Origin: Bacillus methanolicus PB1
Lineage (GTDB): Bacteria; Bacillota; Bacilli; Bacillales; Cytobacillaceae
Assembly (NCBI RefSeq): GCF_000262755.1
Contig: NZ_AFEU01000003.1
Coordinates: 992,001-1,056,000 of the forward strand
Direction of reading: 5' to 3'
DNA length: 64,000 bases
Part shown: positions 1-10,874 of the stretch, in pieces
Position numbering within the stretch: position 1 is the first letter of the stretch
How the letters are laid out: each line of letters starts with the position of its first letter
Made by a program: the position numbers and the translations under genes
Notes under the pieces: generated by a model
What the model was told of the DNA's origin: nothing
The model's database searches: none
Seen by the model: the letters and a program-made list of their open reading frames with translations, nothing else

Positions 1-387
1 ATAGAGACAAAAAATTTCGGTACAGCTGTTTTGTACGGGCTTATAGGAATATTCTTGTTCGCAATAATAAGCAGCTTTATCTTTTCACTTATTTTGCGGT
101 TCACTTCTGCCCAAGAATCCGGAATCGAAATGATCGTGACAATCATTTCCTTTATTTCACTGTTTATCGGCGGTTTTATTTCAGGGGGGAAAGGAAAGCA
201 AAAAGGGTGGCTGCTTGGAGGCTTAACGGGTCTTTTATATTCAATAATCGTTTTCTTGTTCCAATTTCTTGGCTTTGACAGTCTGTTTACATGGAAACAG
301 CTCATTTATCATGTCTGTTATGTGCTTGTGGCGATGATGGGGGGAATTCTTGGGGTAAATTTGTCGTCAAAATCAAGAAATTCCTAA
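1..387 (+). CDS. yrzE: YrzE-type (TIGR04086 family) membrane protein, 5' end outside window
   Basis: The reading frame is open from base 1 to the stop at 385-387, giving 128 residues without an initiator that fits; a TTG at 31 is in frame but lies inside the first membrane helix context, so the true start is probably to the left of the window. Four hydrophobic segments are visible, separated by short basic loops such as GGKGKQKG. The product is a small integral membrane protein of unknown function. In B. subtilis yrzE lies beside yajC-tgt-queA, and here yajC is 2.3 kb away, the gap being filled by an efflux/regulator pair. A strong hairpin terminator follows at 427-469. Confidence 0.7.
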   Translation: METKNFGTAVLYGLIGIFLFAIISSFIFSLILRFTSAQESGIEMIVTIISFISLFIGGFISGGKGKQKGWLLGGLTGLLYSIIVFLFQFLGFDSLFTWKQLIYHVCYVLVAMMGGILGVNLSSKSRNS

Positions 388-426
388 AAAGAAGCAGGCG
401 ATAAACATAACTATACTAAAATGGTT

Positions 427-469
427 AGAGGATATTATGTTCAATATAAGAACATATATCCTCTTTTTA
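427..469 (+). terminator. intrinsic terminator of yrzE
   Basis: A long stem formed by AGAGGATAT and ATGTTC paired with GAACAT and TATCCTCT, with a seven-base AT loop, is followed by a T tract on the plus strand. It sits 40 bp past the yrzE stop and has no T tail in the other direction. Confidence 0.85.
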
Positions 470-490
470 ATAGTACAATAGAGAACATAA

Positions 491-1147
491 TCATTCGGTC
501 TGTTCTACTCCTAACAATTTTTTAAGCGTTTGACGTAATGTATTCATTTGTTGCTGTATTTTTACTTCTTCTGTACCTAAATAAATTGCTTCCATAATTA
601 ATCCATCTAAAAAGGCCACTACAAAACGGGCGACTTGAGAAATAGGAATAACCGGCTTAAATTCCTCTTCGTCGACTCCTTTTTGAAACAAAAGCTCAAG
701 TATTTCCACCGCTTTTTGATAGCGATTGGATAAAAAAGCATCTTTAGTCTTTTCACGCAAATCAATCATGTAATACTCAAGAATTACCGGAGTCAAGCTT
801 TCATCTACTTCCTTAATTTCTTGTTCTTGAGCCTCCAAAAACCGAAGAACTCCTTCCCAAGTTGATGAAACATTTTGATACAAAAGATCAATCTCTTCTA
901 CTTGTTGCTTATCAAAAAAATTGATTAATTCTTTTTGTTGCTTATCAAAAAAATTGATTAATTCTTTAAACAAATCTTCGCGATTGGAAAAGTATAAATA
1001 GACCCCTCCCCGGCTCATTCCTGATTCATCAACGATATCTTGCATAGTTGTCTTTTCAAATCCTTTTCTTTTAAAGACACGAATAGCTGCTTCTAAAATT
1101 TTGCGACGACGATATTCACGGTGTTCTTCAGAAACTTTCGGTGACAT
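491..1147 (-). CDS. TetR-family transcriptional regulator (YfiR-like) with an 11-residue tandem duplication
   Basis: 218 residues. The N-terminal helix-turn-helix (about residues 14-60, with TTMQDIVDESGMSRGGVYLYF) is a standard TetR DNA-binding domain; the remaining helices form the ligand-binding part. ATG at 1147 is preceded by GGAGGAG and overlaps the end of the upstream MFS gene by 20 bp, so the two are translationally coupled. It probably represses its own operon through the palindromes in the promoter at 2392-2438. The block KELINFFDKQQ occurs twice in a row, just after the DNA-binding domain, caused by a perfect 33-bp duplication at 902-967. Ligand unknown. Similarity to B. subtilis YfiR is from memory. 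Confidence 0.9.
   Translation of the reverse strand: MSPKVSEEHREYRRRKILEAAIRVFKRKGFEKTTMQDIVDESGMSRGGVYLYFSNREDLFKELINFFDKQQKELINFFDKQQVEEIDLLYQNVSSTWEGVLRFLEAQEQEIKEVDESLTPVILEYYMIDLREKTKDAFLSNRYQKAVEILELLFQKGVDEEEFKPVIPISQVARFVVAFLDGLIMEAIYLGTEEVKIQQQMNTLRQTLKKLLGVEQTE
902..967. repeat. perfect 33-bp tandem duplication inside the tetR gene
   Basis: Bases 902-934 and 935-967 are identical. The unit is in frame and adds 11 residues (KELINFFDKQQ twice) to the helix that joins the DNA-binding and ligand domains. Absence of any mismatch between units suggests a recent slippage event. Confidence 0.95.
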
Positions 1148-2369
1148 CTGACTCCTCCATTTCCATTTTTCTATTGCTTAACAATAACAAACCAACAACA
1201 AGCAGTAAACCGCCAGAAACGATAAAGACGGGGATTATTCCAAAGAAAGTAGCTAAAATGCCTCCACTCAAAGGACCGACAATGGTAGCAAATGTACTTA
1301 CACTATTGATCACACCAAATACCCGACTGGTTAAATTCTCCGGTGTTTTCTTCTGGGCAGTTGCTTGAAATGGTACGATCACTGCGCCAGCCATGCCTCC
1401 ACCCAACAAGGCAAGTAATGGACACCAAATCCATATCAATCCTAAGTTAATTTGTGTAAAGCAGGCCAACAAACCAAATGCGATTCCTATGCCCATAGAA
1501 CCGATGGACATGGCCGGGATCGCAGGAACACCGCTTCGGCTGCTTAGCCATCCTGCTACAGCAAGAGTCCCCAGTCCAGTTGCTCCCATAATTACACCAA
1601 ATAACTCCGTCGTTCCGCCTGGAATGAGGCGAAACAATGTAATGAGCTGTGCATCAGCTAAAGTTATGACAAACATCGCTAAACTAAATACAAAAGTTCC
1701 ATACATCAAAAAGGAGGTTCTCTTAATAAATGAAAAACCTTCTTTCATCTGAACCAGCATAGGAATACTGTCTGATTTAATTTCTTCGCGATACTTTTCT
1801 TGCCGCTTTGGTACTCCTAATAAAAACAAGGCAGAAAGTAAAAATCCTCCTGCATTAATATAAAATGCAGACATAGTTCCAAATACTGCAACAAGTACTC
1901 CTCCCACAGCCGGGCCAATAATTCGGCAGCCATAATCAATCACGGTGCTGATTCCAACTGCTTGATCCATTTGTTCAACAGATACAATTTCACGTAATTT
2001 TCCATTTTTTGCTGGAGTAAAAATAGCTTCAAAGGTACCTTTTAGTACAAGCAGAAGATATATTTGCCACGTGGCAGTAGTAAATACGATAGTAAACATA
2101 ATGACTGCACGTGCAATATCTGACAACATCATTAAATGCTTTCTTTCTAATCGATCGGCAAACAAACCGGAAATCGGGCCAAATACTACAGTAGGAACAC
2201 TTGTTGCCAATACGACCATAGCCATTTCCAATGGTGTCGCATCTTTTTCAAAACCGAATAAGGCAAGTAAAGCTAATATTACAATACCTTCACCAAGTGC
2301 AGAAGCAAATTGAGCTGTAATTAGAAAAAGGAAAGAACTGTTTTTCCATATTTGCTTTTTTTGATTCAT
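1128..2369 (-). CDS. MFS drug-efflux type transporter (YfiS-like)
   Basis: 413 residues with about 12 hydrophobic segments. The conserved loop between helices 2 and 3 reads GLFADRLERKHLMM, typical of the major facilitator superfamily, so it is a proton-driven exporter of an unknown small molecule in the cytoplasmic membrane. The start is the ATG at 2369 (MNQKKQ), preceded by AAAGAGGTGATATTC; an in-frame ATG at 2438 lies inside the -35 box and is rejected. It is the first gene of a two-gene operon with the TetR regulator, whose start lies within the last 20 bp of this gene. This arrangement is common for self-regulated efflux pumps. Substrate cannot be told from sequence. Confidence 0.88.
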   Translation of the reverse strand: MNQKKQIWKNSSFLFLITAQFASALGEGIVILALLALFGFEKDATPLEMAMVVLATSVPTVVFGPISGLFADRLERKHLMMLSDIARAVIMFTIVFTTATWQIYLLLVLKGTFEAIFTPAKNGKLREIVSVEQMDQAVGISTVIDYGCRIIGPAVGGVLVAVFGTMSAFYINAGGFLLSALFLLGVPKRQEKYREEIKSDSIPMLVQMKEGFSFIKRTSFLMYGTFVFSLAMFVITLADAQLITLFRLIPGGTTELFGVIMGATGLGTLAVAGWLSSRSGVPAIPAMSIGSMGIGIAFGLLACFTQINLGLIWIWCPLLALLGGGMAGAVIVPFQATAQKKTPENLTSRVFGVINSVSTFATIVGPLSGGILATFFGIIPVFIVSGGLLLVVGLLLLSNRKMEMEESDVTESF

Positions 2370-2391
2370 GAATATCACCTCTTTAAAAAAT

Positions 2392-2438
2392 AACGACGTC
2401 GTTGTCATTATTATAAAAGACATTAGTGTCGTTTTCAA
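2392..2438 (-). promoter_or_regulatory. promoter and probable TetR operators of the MFS/TetR operon
   Basis: On the minus strand a -35 TTGAAA (2433-2438) and a -10 TATAAT (2410-2415) are separated by exactly 17 bp. The spacer holds GACACTAATGTC, an inverted repeat, and the expected transcription start region holds the perfect 12-bp palindrome AACGACGTCGTT (2392-2403). Two dyads overlapping the promoter and start fit repression by the TetR protein encoded downstream. Confidence 0.8.
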
Positions 2439-2552
2439 CCGTTTTTTGTTAAGAATTCATGTTTTACTATCTGTATTTTTTTTCTCTTTTCATATGTTCA
2501 GCCACCAATTTACATTGGATGTAACCCATTGATCATTCAAGTCCAAACAACA

Positions 2553-2677
2553 AAAGAGGCTGTCTCAAAACCCTAAGGGTCAGACCCCATAACACAATAT
2601 ATAGGACATATTGTTGCATAAATGTGCTATATATTGATAAATGCACATGGGGTCAGACCTTATGAGACAGCCTCTTT
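2553..2677. repeat. palindromic repeat, subfamily 1, copy A (125 bp)
   Basis: Full-length copy. Perfect 15-bp terminal inverted repeats AAAGAGGCTGTCTCA (2553-2567) and TGAGACAGCCTCTTT (2663-2677). Inside lie GGGTCAGACCCC and GGGGTCAGACC boxes and facing ATATATAG and CTATATAT blocks, so the whole unit can fold back on itself. It lies 52 bp after the yajC stop, between yajC and the MFS promoter, and may end the ruvA-yajC transcript. Confidence 0.93.
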
Positions 2678-2728
2678 ATTTGTTAAAACTTTTTAGATTT
2701 TAGATAATAATTCGATCTGCTGCATCTT

Positions 2729-3010
2729 TTATTTTCCTGATCCTTCGCCGGCCGGCTGTGTTACTTCACGAACTGCAGCACGGTCATATGTCAGACGGCT
2801 TCCATCTCCGCATTTGATAACGATTGTATCTTCGTCAAGCGCATCGATAATTCCATGAAGGCCGCCAATTGTCACGATTTTATCACCTTTTTTCAAATCG
2901 TTTTGCATTTGCTGAACCGCTTTTTGGCGTTTTTGCTGCGGGCGGATGAGTAAAAAGTAGAAAATCACGAACATTAACAAAAATGGGATTAAAGAACCGA
3001 TTGCTTCCAT
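2729..3010 (-). CDS. yajC: YajC, Sec translocase accessory subunit
   Basis: 93 residues: one N-terminal membrane helix (about residues 5-23), the family motif RPQQKRQK right after it, then a small soluble domain with KGDKIVTIGGLHG. YajC associates with SecDF and the SecYEG translocon. It is the last gene of the ruvA-ruvB-DUF2905-queA-tgt-yajC run, 27 bp or more after tgt, in the same order as in B. subtilis (yrbF). An SD-like AAGGAGAATAAAG precedes the ATG. Confidence 0.95.
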   Translation of the reverse strand: MEAIGSLIPFLLMFVIFYFLLIRPQQKRQKAVQQMQNDLKKGDKIVTIGGLHGIIDALDEDTIVIKCGDGSRLTYDRAAVREVTQPAGEGSGK

Positions 3011-3036
3011 CTTTATTCTCCTTTCAAGCCAGTATT

Positions 3037-5245
<2,209 letters not shown>

Positions 5246-5284
5246 TGTTTTCACCTTGTGTCTTTCAGAAAAATTTATATGCAT

Positions 5285-5491
5285 TTACCGAAAACGTCCA
5301 ATAAAGTAAAAAATGGCAGATAGTATTACACTTAATAAGATTGACGTTGCAATTGGAAAGTAAAAGGTTGTATTCCCTTTTTTTATAACAATATCTCCCG
5401 GAAGTTTTCCAATGGAAATAAATTGCATTAAAAATCCGCCAATAAAAATGATCGCACCGATCATCATAAGCATTTTAGGCAAACCTGTCAC
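5285..5491 (-). CDS. DUF2905 small membrane protein (YrzS-like)
   Basis: 68 residues with two membrane helices (about 8-26 and 45-65) joined by the conserved loop [20 protein letters not shown], the hallmark of the DUF2905 family. Function unknown. The start overlaps the 3' end of ruvB by 17 bp, so translation is coupled; it is found at the same place in other bacilli. Confidence 0.9.
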   Translation of the reverse strand: MTGLPKMLMMIGAIIFIGGFLMQFISIGKLPGDIVIKKGNTTFYFPIATSILLSVILSAIFYFIGRFR

Positions 5492-6488
5492 TTGTAGGCA
5501 CCTCCATATTAAAATGGCGATAAACTAATTCAGTAACCATTCTTCCCCTCGGCGTTCTTTGAAGAAAACCAATCTGCAATAAATAAGGTTCGTAAACATC
5601 CTCAATTGTATGCGGTTCTTCGCCGATTGTTGCTGCAATCGTTTCAAGGCCGACCGGTCCACCCCTGAATTTTTCAATAATTCCTTTTAGTAGTTTATGA
5701 TCGATGTAGTCAAGACCAAGACGGTCTACCTGCATTAATTCTAGTGCTTTTTCGGCAAGCTCCGCATAAATGGAGCCGTTCCCTATTACTTGGGCAAAAT
5801 CCCTTACGCGTCTTAACAATCTGTTTGAAATTCTTGGTGTTCCCCTTGATCTTTTGGCGATCTCTCTCGCAGCTTCATGATCAATTTTCGTATCTAGCAA
5901 ACTTGCGGTTCGTGTAACAATATTTATTAATTGCTCTTCAGTATAGTATTCCAATCTGCTTAGAACTCCAAACCGGTCTCTTAAAGGCGCCGACAAAGAA
6001 CCTGCTCTCGTAGTAGCACCGACTAGTGTAAACGGCGGAAGATCAAGGCGGACGGAACGTGCGCTTGGCCCCTTTCCAATGACAATATCAAGGCAAAAAT
6101 CTTCCATTGCCGGATATAATACTTCTTCGATTGATCTCGGCAGCCTGTGAATTTCATCAATAAAAAGAACATCGCCCGGATTAAGAGAGGTTAAAATGGC
6201 TGCCAAATCGCCGGGCCTTTCGATCGCAGGTCCTGCTGTTGTCCTTAAATTGACTCCCATTTCGTTGGCAATAATCGCTGCCAATGTTGTTTTTCCAAGT
6301 CCCGGCGGGCCGTAGAGGAGTACATGATCCAATGTTTCCTGGCGAAGCTTGGCTGCTTCAATAAAAACTTCAAGATTTGCTTTTACTTTATCTTGTCCAA
6401 TATACTGTTTTAACGTTTGCGGCCGCAAACTGAGTTCAAAAGACATATCATGAACATCAGCTTCACTAGAAATAATCCTTTCTTCCAT
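5475..6488 (-). CDS. ruvB: Holliday junction branch-migration ATPase RuvB
   Basis: 337 residues. Walker [10 protein letters not shown], Walker [11 protein letters not shown] and sensor/arginine-finger region [16 protein letters not shown] are all present, followed by the winged-helix C-terminal domain ([16 protein letters not shown]). Works as hexameric motor with RuvA on Holliday junctions. The ATG at 6488 ([13 protein letters not shown]) is chosen since GGGTG precedes it by six bases; a GTG nine bases upstream is inside that site. ruvA lies 67 bp upstream. Confidence 0.97.
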   Translation of the reverse strand: MEERIISSEADVHDMSFELSLRPQTLKQYIGQDKVKANLEVFIEAAKLRQETLDHVLLYGPPGLGKTTLAAIIANEMGVNLRTTAGPAIERPGDLAAILTSLNPGDVLFIDEIHRLPRSIEEVLYPAMEDFCLDIVIGKGPSARSVRLDLPPFTLVGATTRAGSLSAPLRDRFGVLSRLEYYTEEQLINIVTRTASLLDTKIDHEAAREIAKRSRGTPRISNRLLRRVRDFAQVIGNGSIYAELAEKALELMQVDRLGLDYIDHKLLKGIIEKFRGGPVGLETIAATIGEEPHTIEDVYEPYLLQIGFLQRTPRGRMVTELVYRHFNMEVPTSDRFA

Positions 6489-6555
6489 CCGTATCACCCT
6501 TTTGAATTCACTTCATACTGGTTTTATCCGGCTGAAATGATCCGTGCTAAAAAAC

Positions 6556-7164
6556 TTATTTCAAGAGCTTTTGCAAAGCTTTTTTTAAGTATTGATCTGT
6601 TGAAAGCTTTTCCTTTTTTAATTCCGGAGAAATTTTATTAATTTCTTTTTCCGAATACCCAAGTGCTTTTAAAGCGAGCACCGCTTCCTCAAATTCTGCA
6701 GAGTAGCCTAGCGGCCGCTGTTTATCATCAGATGCAAATAAATTTGTAATGGAATCAGGCACAAAATCATGCAGCTTCCCTTTTAAATCCAGGATCATTT
6801 GTCTTGCAGTCTTTTTACCAACCCCAGGGAATTTTACTAGAAAAGCTTCATTTTCATTTTCAATTGCCTGGACAACCTGTTCCGGCTCTCCTGAAGCAAG
6901 AATCGCAAGGGCTCCCTTCGGACCTATTCCGGAAACGTTAAGAAGTTTCGTAAAAAGTATTTTTTCTTCCCTTGACCGGAAACCGTATAAAGCCATTATA
7001 TCCTGTCTGACATAATGATAAGTAAAGACACGAACCTCTTTTCCGCTTTCTTTTGAATATAGAAATGGATTTGGAGTAGCAATTTGATAGCCTATGCCGT
7101 TATTTTCAATAACAATATACTCAGGTCCAACGAATTCAACAGTTCCTTTAATAAATTCAAACAA
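6556..7164 (-). CDS. ruvA: Holliday junction DNA-binding protein RuvA
   Basis: 202 residues. Domain I OB-fold ([20 protein letters not shown]), domain II with two helix-hairpin-helix motifs ([15 protein letters not shown] and [18 protein letters not shown]) and a C-terminal RuvB-contact domain ([17 protein letters not shown]). Start is taken as the TTG at 7164 because GGGGAGAG lies just upstream and homologues begin at this point; an ATG at 7209 would add 15 residues not seen in the family. First gene of the ruv-que-yajC operon. Confidence 0.95.
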   Translation of the reverse strand: MFEFIKGTVEFVGPEYIVIENNGIGYQIATPNPFLYSKESGKEVRVFTYHYVRQDIMALYGFRSREEKILFTKLLNVSGIGPKGALAILASGEPEQVVQAIENENEAFLVKFPGVGKKTARQMILDLKGKLHDFVPDSITNLFASDDKQRPLGYSAEFEEAVLALKALGYSEKEINKISPELKKEKLSTDQYLKKALQKLLK

Positions 7165-7331
7165 TGACCTTCTCTCCCCTGTTTTGCTGTACCTCATTGT
7201 ATCATACAATTTTTACTGATACGAAAAATTTTAGTTGCTCATTTTAATTTTTTCTATATAATAGAAATCGATTTTTTTTTAGAAGATTCAAATGAAGTTG
7301 AATTAAAAAACAATAAGAGCAAAATCGCAAG

Positions 7332-7366
7332 AAAGAGGCTGACATTGATCGTCAGCCTCTTTTTTT
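7332..7366. terminator. hairpin terminator between bofC and ruvA
   Basis: AAAGAGGCTGAC and GTCAGCCTCTTT pair around a seven-base loop; T-rich on both sides, longer on the plus strand. The stem matches the terminal inverted repeats of repeat subfamily 2 (GAGGCTGAC/GTCAGCCTC) and could be a minimal remnant of that element. It lies directly after the bofC stop. Confidence 0.8.
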
Positions 7367-7925
7367 ATGATTGATTTCCTTCTTTGGAGTAGTTTTTAAA
7401 AGATTCAAGTACTTCTTCATACCTGTCTTTAGTTTTTATGGGTATCCCTTTCTTAAGCTGCTCCCATTTTGCGCTCTCTAATTTCCCTAAATCAATATGA
7501 AAAAATGATTGTATAATTTTTGAGCGACCGGGTTTTCCATTATATATTGATAAAATTCCATCATCTGTTATGCCGAAATATCCGTTTGCTTTTAACAACG
7601 GCGAAATATCATCAATTTTCTGCCGGAATACAACTTGATTTTCCGTCATATCCAGCAGCTTCCATTCCTTGTATTTTGACAAAAAATCTTCCATTGACCA
7701 GATCGTTTCGATTACTTTCTCTTCACTTATTTCCCCGTCTAAATATTTTCTTTCTAAAATGACCGTAATTTTGACTGGGCCGGGGCCGATAATGCCATTA
7801 TCAGTTCTTTCTGTTTCTTGAGCAGATGCTAATCCGTCCACAGGTGCTCCATATTCCGGGATATAAAGACCAGAAACAAATACCGCTAATAAAGTGAACA
7901 CGATCATTGCCCATTTGGTTCTCAT
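7365..7925 (-). CDS. bofC: BofC, forespore regulator of SpoIVB signalling
   Basis: 186 residues. N-terminal signal/anchor segment (residues 5-22) then the BofC domain, with the family stretches SEEKVIETIWSMEDFL and ISPLLKANGYFGITDDG and IQSFFHIDLGKLES. In B. subtilis BofC is a forespore-secreted inhibitor of the SpoIVB protease, so it tunes the sigma-K checkpoint; SpoIVFA and SpoIVFB, the targets of this pathway, are in the same window at 24-25.6 kb. Monocistronic, with the 7332-7366 hairpin at its end. B. subtilis has csbX next to it; no such gene is present here. Confidence 0.93.
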   Translation of the reverse strand: MRTKWAMIVFTLLAVFVSGLYIPEYGAPVDGLASAQETERTDNGIIGPGPVKITVILERKYLDGEISEEKVIETIWSMEDFLSKYKEWKLLDMTENQVVFRQKIDDISPLLKANGYFGITDDGILSIYNGKPGRSKIIQSFFHIDLGKLESAKWEQLKKGIPIKTKDRYEEVLESFKNYSKEGNQS

Positions 7926-8013
7926 AAATGATCACCTCGTTTTAGATACGGAATTCCCATCCGCTTTTCAAATTATACACCCATAGTCTCACCATTTTAT
8001 TCAAGTTTATTCC

Positions 8014-8067
8014 TGGGGCCTGGCCCGCAACACGTTAAAGCGTTAATGCATTGAGGGCCTGACCTTC
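8014..8067. repeat. dispersed repeat, third family, copy 1
   Basis: Contains GTTAAAGCGTTAATGC followed by TGAGGGCCTGACC, matched in inverted orientation at 18524-18568. A second GC-rich box GGGGCCTGGCCC stands at the left end. Both boxes recall the GGGTCAGACCC box of the large repeats but the rest is unrelated. Confidence 0.6.
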
Positions 8068-8083
8068 TATAAGATTAAATATT

Positions 8084-8115
8084 AAAAGCAGTACACCGGG
8101 TGGTGCACTGCTTTT
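8084..8115 (-). terminator. intrinsic terminator of the yebC-family gene
   Basis: AAAAGCAGTACACC pairs with GGTGCACTGCTTTT (one mismatch pair) around a short loop, five bases past the gene's stop, followed on the minus strand by an AT-rich tail TTTTAATATTTAAT. Confidence 0.8.
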
Positions 8116-8120
8116 ATTTG

Positions 8121-8849
8121 TTAAGCTTCTTCATAATTATGAAAGATGTCCTGAACATCTTCATCATTTTCGAGCATGTCGAGCAATTTTTCCATTTTCG
8201 CTGCCATCTCTTCATTTAATTGTGTATAGGTTTGGGGAATCATCGTGATTTCAGCTTCCTCGAATGTAAAGCCTAATTTTTCTAAATTTTCTTTCACTTC
8301 CATGAAATGCTCAGGGTCGGAAAAAATTTCGAAAGCTTCTTCGCTTGTTTCCATTTCTTCAGCCCCGGCTTCAATTGCTTGCAGGAGCATTTCATCTTCA
8401 TCGATTTCTAACTCTTCACGGTCGATAACCAAATACCCTTTTCGATCGAACATATATGAAACGCTGCCGCTTTCCCCTAAGTTTCCGCCATTTTTTGAAA
8501 AAGCAAGCCTAATATTTGATGCCGTTCTGTTCTTATTATCCGTTAAACATTGAACCATTACAGCCACTCCGCCAGGACCGTAGCCCTCATAAATGATTTC
8601 CTCATATTTTGCCGAGCTTCCGACTCCGATTGCTTTGTTGATGGCACGCTGTATATTTTCATTCGGCATATTAACAGCCTTCGCTTTATCAATAACTAAG
8701 CGCAAACTCGGATTAGTAGCAGGATCGCCTCCGCCATTTTTAGCTGCAACATATATATCTTTCGCATACTTCATAAAAATCTTTCCGCGCTTTGCATCTT
8801 GCGAATTTTTCCGACGTTGAATGTTTTTCCACTTAGAATGTCCTGCCAT
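8121..8849 (-). CDS. yrbC: YebC/PmpR-family regulator (YrbC)
   Basis: 242 residues starting [20 protein letters not shown], the invariant opening of the YebC family; ATG at 8849 follows GAGAGGGG. The acidic C-terminal third ([26 protein letters not shown]) is also typical. YebC-type proteins are described as DNA-binding regulators and, more recently, as translation factors that relieve ribosome stalling at proline stretches; which role applies here cannot be judged from sequence. Same position (between bofC and coxA) as in B. subtilis. Monocistronic with its own terminator. Confidence 0.93.
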   Translation of the reverse strand: MAGHSKWKNIQRRKNSQDAKRGKIFMKYAKDIYVAAKNGGGDPATNPSLRLVIDKAKAVNMPNENIQRAINKAIGVGSSAKYEEIIYEGYGPGGVAVMVQCLTDNKNRTASNIRLAFSKNGGNLGESGSVSYMFDRKGYLVIDREELEIDEDEMLLQAIEAGAEEMETSEEAFEIFSDPEHFMEVKENLEKLGFTFEEAEITMIPQTYTQLNEEMAAKMEKLLDMLENDEDVQDIFHNYEEA

Positions 8850-8964
8850 TCTAAATCCCCTCTCATCTACAAAATCCTTATATAATATATCATAATTCCA
8901 AAAAGAATAACAGACGCTGCACATTTCTATTTCTATAGAAACAAAGGCCATAAAATTTTCCATT

Positions 8965-8996
8965 TAAAAAAGAGCAAAGCCAGAAAGCTCTGCTCT
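8965..8996 (-). terminator. terminator of the coxA-like gene
   Basis: AGAGCA and AGC pair with GCT and TGCTCT around a short loop; on the minus strand the stem is followed by TTTTTTAAATGG. It lies just after the stop at 9003. Confidence 0.7.
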
Positions 8997-9002
8997 TCTC
9001 AT

Positions 9003-9770
9003 TTAATCATTGTTGCGATCTTGAAAACGATTTTTCAACGATCGCATCATGTTTTTCATATCCATATCTATATATTCACGCGGGCCGCCGTCTCGAAGAT
9101 CATTATCAATGTTCCGAATACGGCTGAAAGTTCCTTCATCAGTTACTACAGTACAGGATCTTCCTTTTAAATAAGGCTGCACAGCCTCGCGAATGTTTCG
9201 CTTTGTTTCTTCTTCCTTGCTGTAATCTGTTAAATCGACTGCAATTAGAACATCGCTGCCATATGCAACGGAACGGACATCTTCTACGTTACGAACAGAT
9301 GCCGTAACATCACCGATCTTATCGGCCAGCTCTCCTTCATAAGCAGTATAGTAAGAGCTGCTCGGTTGACGGGTGTTATCATCTAAATGCCCATGATAAT
9401 TCGCATCACTGCGGCTGAATCGATTGTCTCGCTGGAAGAAATTACGGTCATAATTTGCCAGCGGGGCAGAAGGATTTTGCGGATTTCCATTTTCGTCTTT
9501 TACCTGAAGCATTTTATTTCTTTCCCTGCGGGCTTCCCGGCCCTCTGCACCAAAGGTATGATCCATCATCTCAGTTATCGGTCCATCATTGTCGTTTAAA
9601 ATATTGACGTTGCCATTTCCCTGTTCATGATTTTCATTTGAGTAATACCCCATTGCCTGTCCACGATTTGAATACCTGTTTTGTACAGCAGCTTCATCAT
9701 CATTTCCGCAGCCTGTTAACCCTGTTGTTAAAAGGGCTGCAAAGGAAACGATGTAAATTTTTTTGTTCAA
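9003..9770 (-). CDS. coxA: YhcN/YlaJ-family spore lipoprotein (CoxA-like)
   Basis: 255 residues. Lipoprotein signal with lipobox LTGC near residue 20, a polar Asn/Arg-rich middle, and a C-terminal YhcN/YlaJ domain (ADKIGDVTASVRNVEDVRSV, then AVDLTDYSKEEETKRNIREA). Proteins of this family sit in the spore membrane or cortex; B. subtilis CoxA (YrbB), coded at the equivalent position, was described as a cortex protein. Start is the TTG at 9770 preceded by GAAGGGGG; an ATG at 9803 has no ribosome site. In B. subtilis safA follows next, but here a kinase-like gene intervenes. Confidence 0.82.
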   Translation of the reverse strand: MNKKIYIVSFAALLTTGLTGCGNDDEAAVQNRYSNRGQAMGYYSNENHEQGNGNVNILNDNDGPITEMMDHTFGAEGREARRERNKMLQVKDENGNPQNPSAPLANYDRNFFQRDNRFSRSDANYHGHLDDNTRQPSSSYYTAYEGELADKIGDVTASVRNVEDVRSVAYGSDVLIAVDLTDYSKEEETKRNIREAVQPYLKGRSCTVVTDEGTFSRIRNIDNDLRDGGPREYIDMDMKNMMRSLKNRFQDRNND

Positions 9771-9884
9771 GCGAAAAACCCCCTTCGCTAACATCGTGAG
9801 CAATAAATATGCTCAATTTTATAGTGTGAGCGTTTGAGGCTTTTCATTCTGACAGTTAAGTCCAATTAAATCGCAAATTTCTCT

Positions 9885-10874
9885 TTATTTTGCCATTTTT
9901 TCAAGTTGTTTCATAAAATGCTGTCGCATATAAAACTGATCAACTGTCATAATATAGACCTGTCTAACTTTAGTATGATTGTTTAAACTCTTTTCTCTTA
10001 CTAATCGGTTCCATTCGCGAAAAATGTCTGTCGGAAACATCAAGGCATAAAGAAACGCTTTTTCCTTTACATAGTTTTTCATTTCTGAATAAACCATCAA
10101 TTCCTTTATTGACCAGTTTAAAAAGGGTAAAATTCTGTTTGCATATTGCAAAATATCCGTGCTTACAGGGCCTTTACTGATTAAATCAAAATCAATTAAA
10201 TACAGCTTATTTTTTTTTGTTCGGATAAAATTATGATGGGCAACATCACCGTGAAGAATTACGTGAGGGGATGAGTAAAAATAATCATATTCTTTTTCAA
10301 GATGATATAAGGAAAAATTAGCCCAATCCAATATTTCATGCAAGATGTTGTCAGCAACAAAATATTTAACAACCGAAAGATTCTCGGAAAATAAAGCCAT
10401 TCTTTCTTTCCATTTTTCCAGAAGATCAAATGATGGGAGAAGTGATTCATAACGTTTTATAAGCGTCGATGTTACACGGTGGTAATCACGAAGCAGATTT
10501 AATCCATCACTTCTGTTTTTATGACTTCGAAAAGAAAAAGCTTCTGGATGAGGTTCAATATATTGTAAGCATCCGTAATAATTTTGTTCAAAAAATAGTG
10601 TTTTTTCTTTCGTAAAAGAATAAAAAGAGTAGGTATTTAAAAATCCTTCTTTTTTTAAAGAATCAGTAAAAGCTTCCTGAAGTTTCAAACGCTTAAGCTT
10701 GGAATAGCCTTTTAAAATAAATTCTGTTTCATTTGTCTTTACATAATAAACATTTTTGCGGATAGGCCTGAACTCTTTAATCTTAGAGGGGATTTGTTTT
10801 TTCAAATAGGCGAGGAGACGATTTTTAAAAACATCGTCTCCTCCTGCCTCACCCTTCATATTCACTGCTTTCAT
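9885..10874 (-). CDS. CotS/YutH-like kinase-fold protein next to safA
   Basis: 329 residues or slightly fewer. Aminoglycoside-phosphotransferase/choline-kinase fold: the catalytic loop VILHGDVAHHNFI has the expected Asp and Asn, and the metal-binding LIDFD follows, so the active site looks intact. Such proteins occur in spore coats (CotS, YutH, YsxE). The gene overlaps the last codons of safA, so it is co-transcribed with it. Start is uncertain: ATG at 10874 or 10859, neither with a clear site, while a good GGAGGAG lies further down inside an 11-bp hairpin. Substrate unknown. Low GC compared with safA. Confidence 0.8.
   Translation of the reverse strand: MKAVNMKGEAGGDDVFKNRLLAYLKKQIPSKIKEFRPIRKNVYYVKTNETEFILKGYSKLKRLKLQEAFTDSLKKEGFLNTYSFYSFTKEKTLFFEQNYYGCLQYIEPHPEAFSFRSHKNRSDGLNLLRDYHRVTSTLIKRYESLLPSFDLLEKWKERMALFSENLSVVKYFVADNILHEILDWANFSLYHLEKEYDYFYSSPHVILHGDVAHHNFIRTKKNKLYLIDFDLISKGPVSTDILQYANRILPFLNWSIKELMVYSEMKNYVKEKAFLYALMFPTDIFREWNRLVREKSLNNHTKVRQVYIMTVDQFYMRQHFMKQLEKMAK
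10812..10843. other. perfect 11-bp hairpin at the safA/kinase junction
   Basis: GAGGAGACGAT (10812-10822) pairs with ATCGTCTCCTC (10833-10843) over a ten-base AT loop, just past the safA stop and within the first codons of the kinase-like gene. On the minus strand it contains a GGAGGAG sequence. It could hold back translation of the second gene or mark an RNA processing site. Confidence 0.6.

Noticed and set aside
2370-2438. N-terminal extension of the MFS transporter to an ATG at 2438
   Set aside because: The ATG lies in the -35 box of the promoter; the proper start at 2369 has a strong ribosome-binding site.
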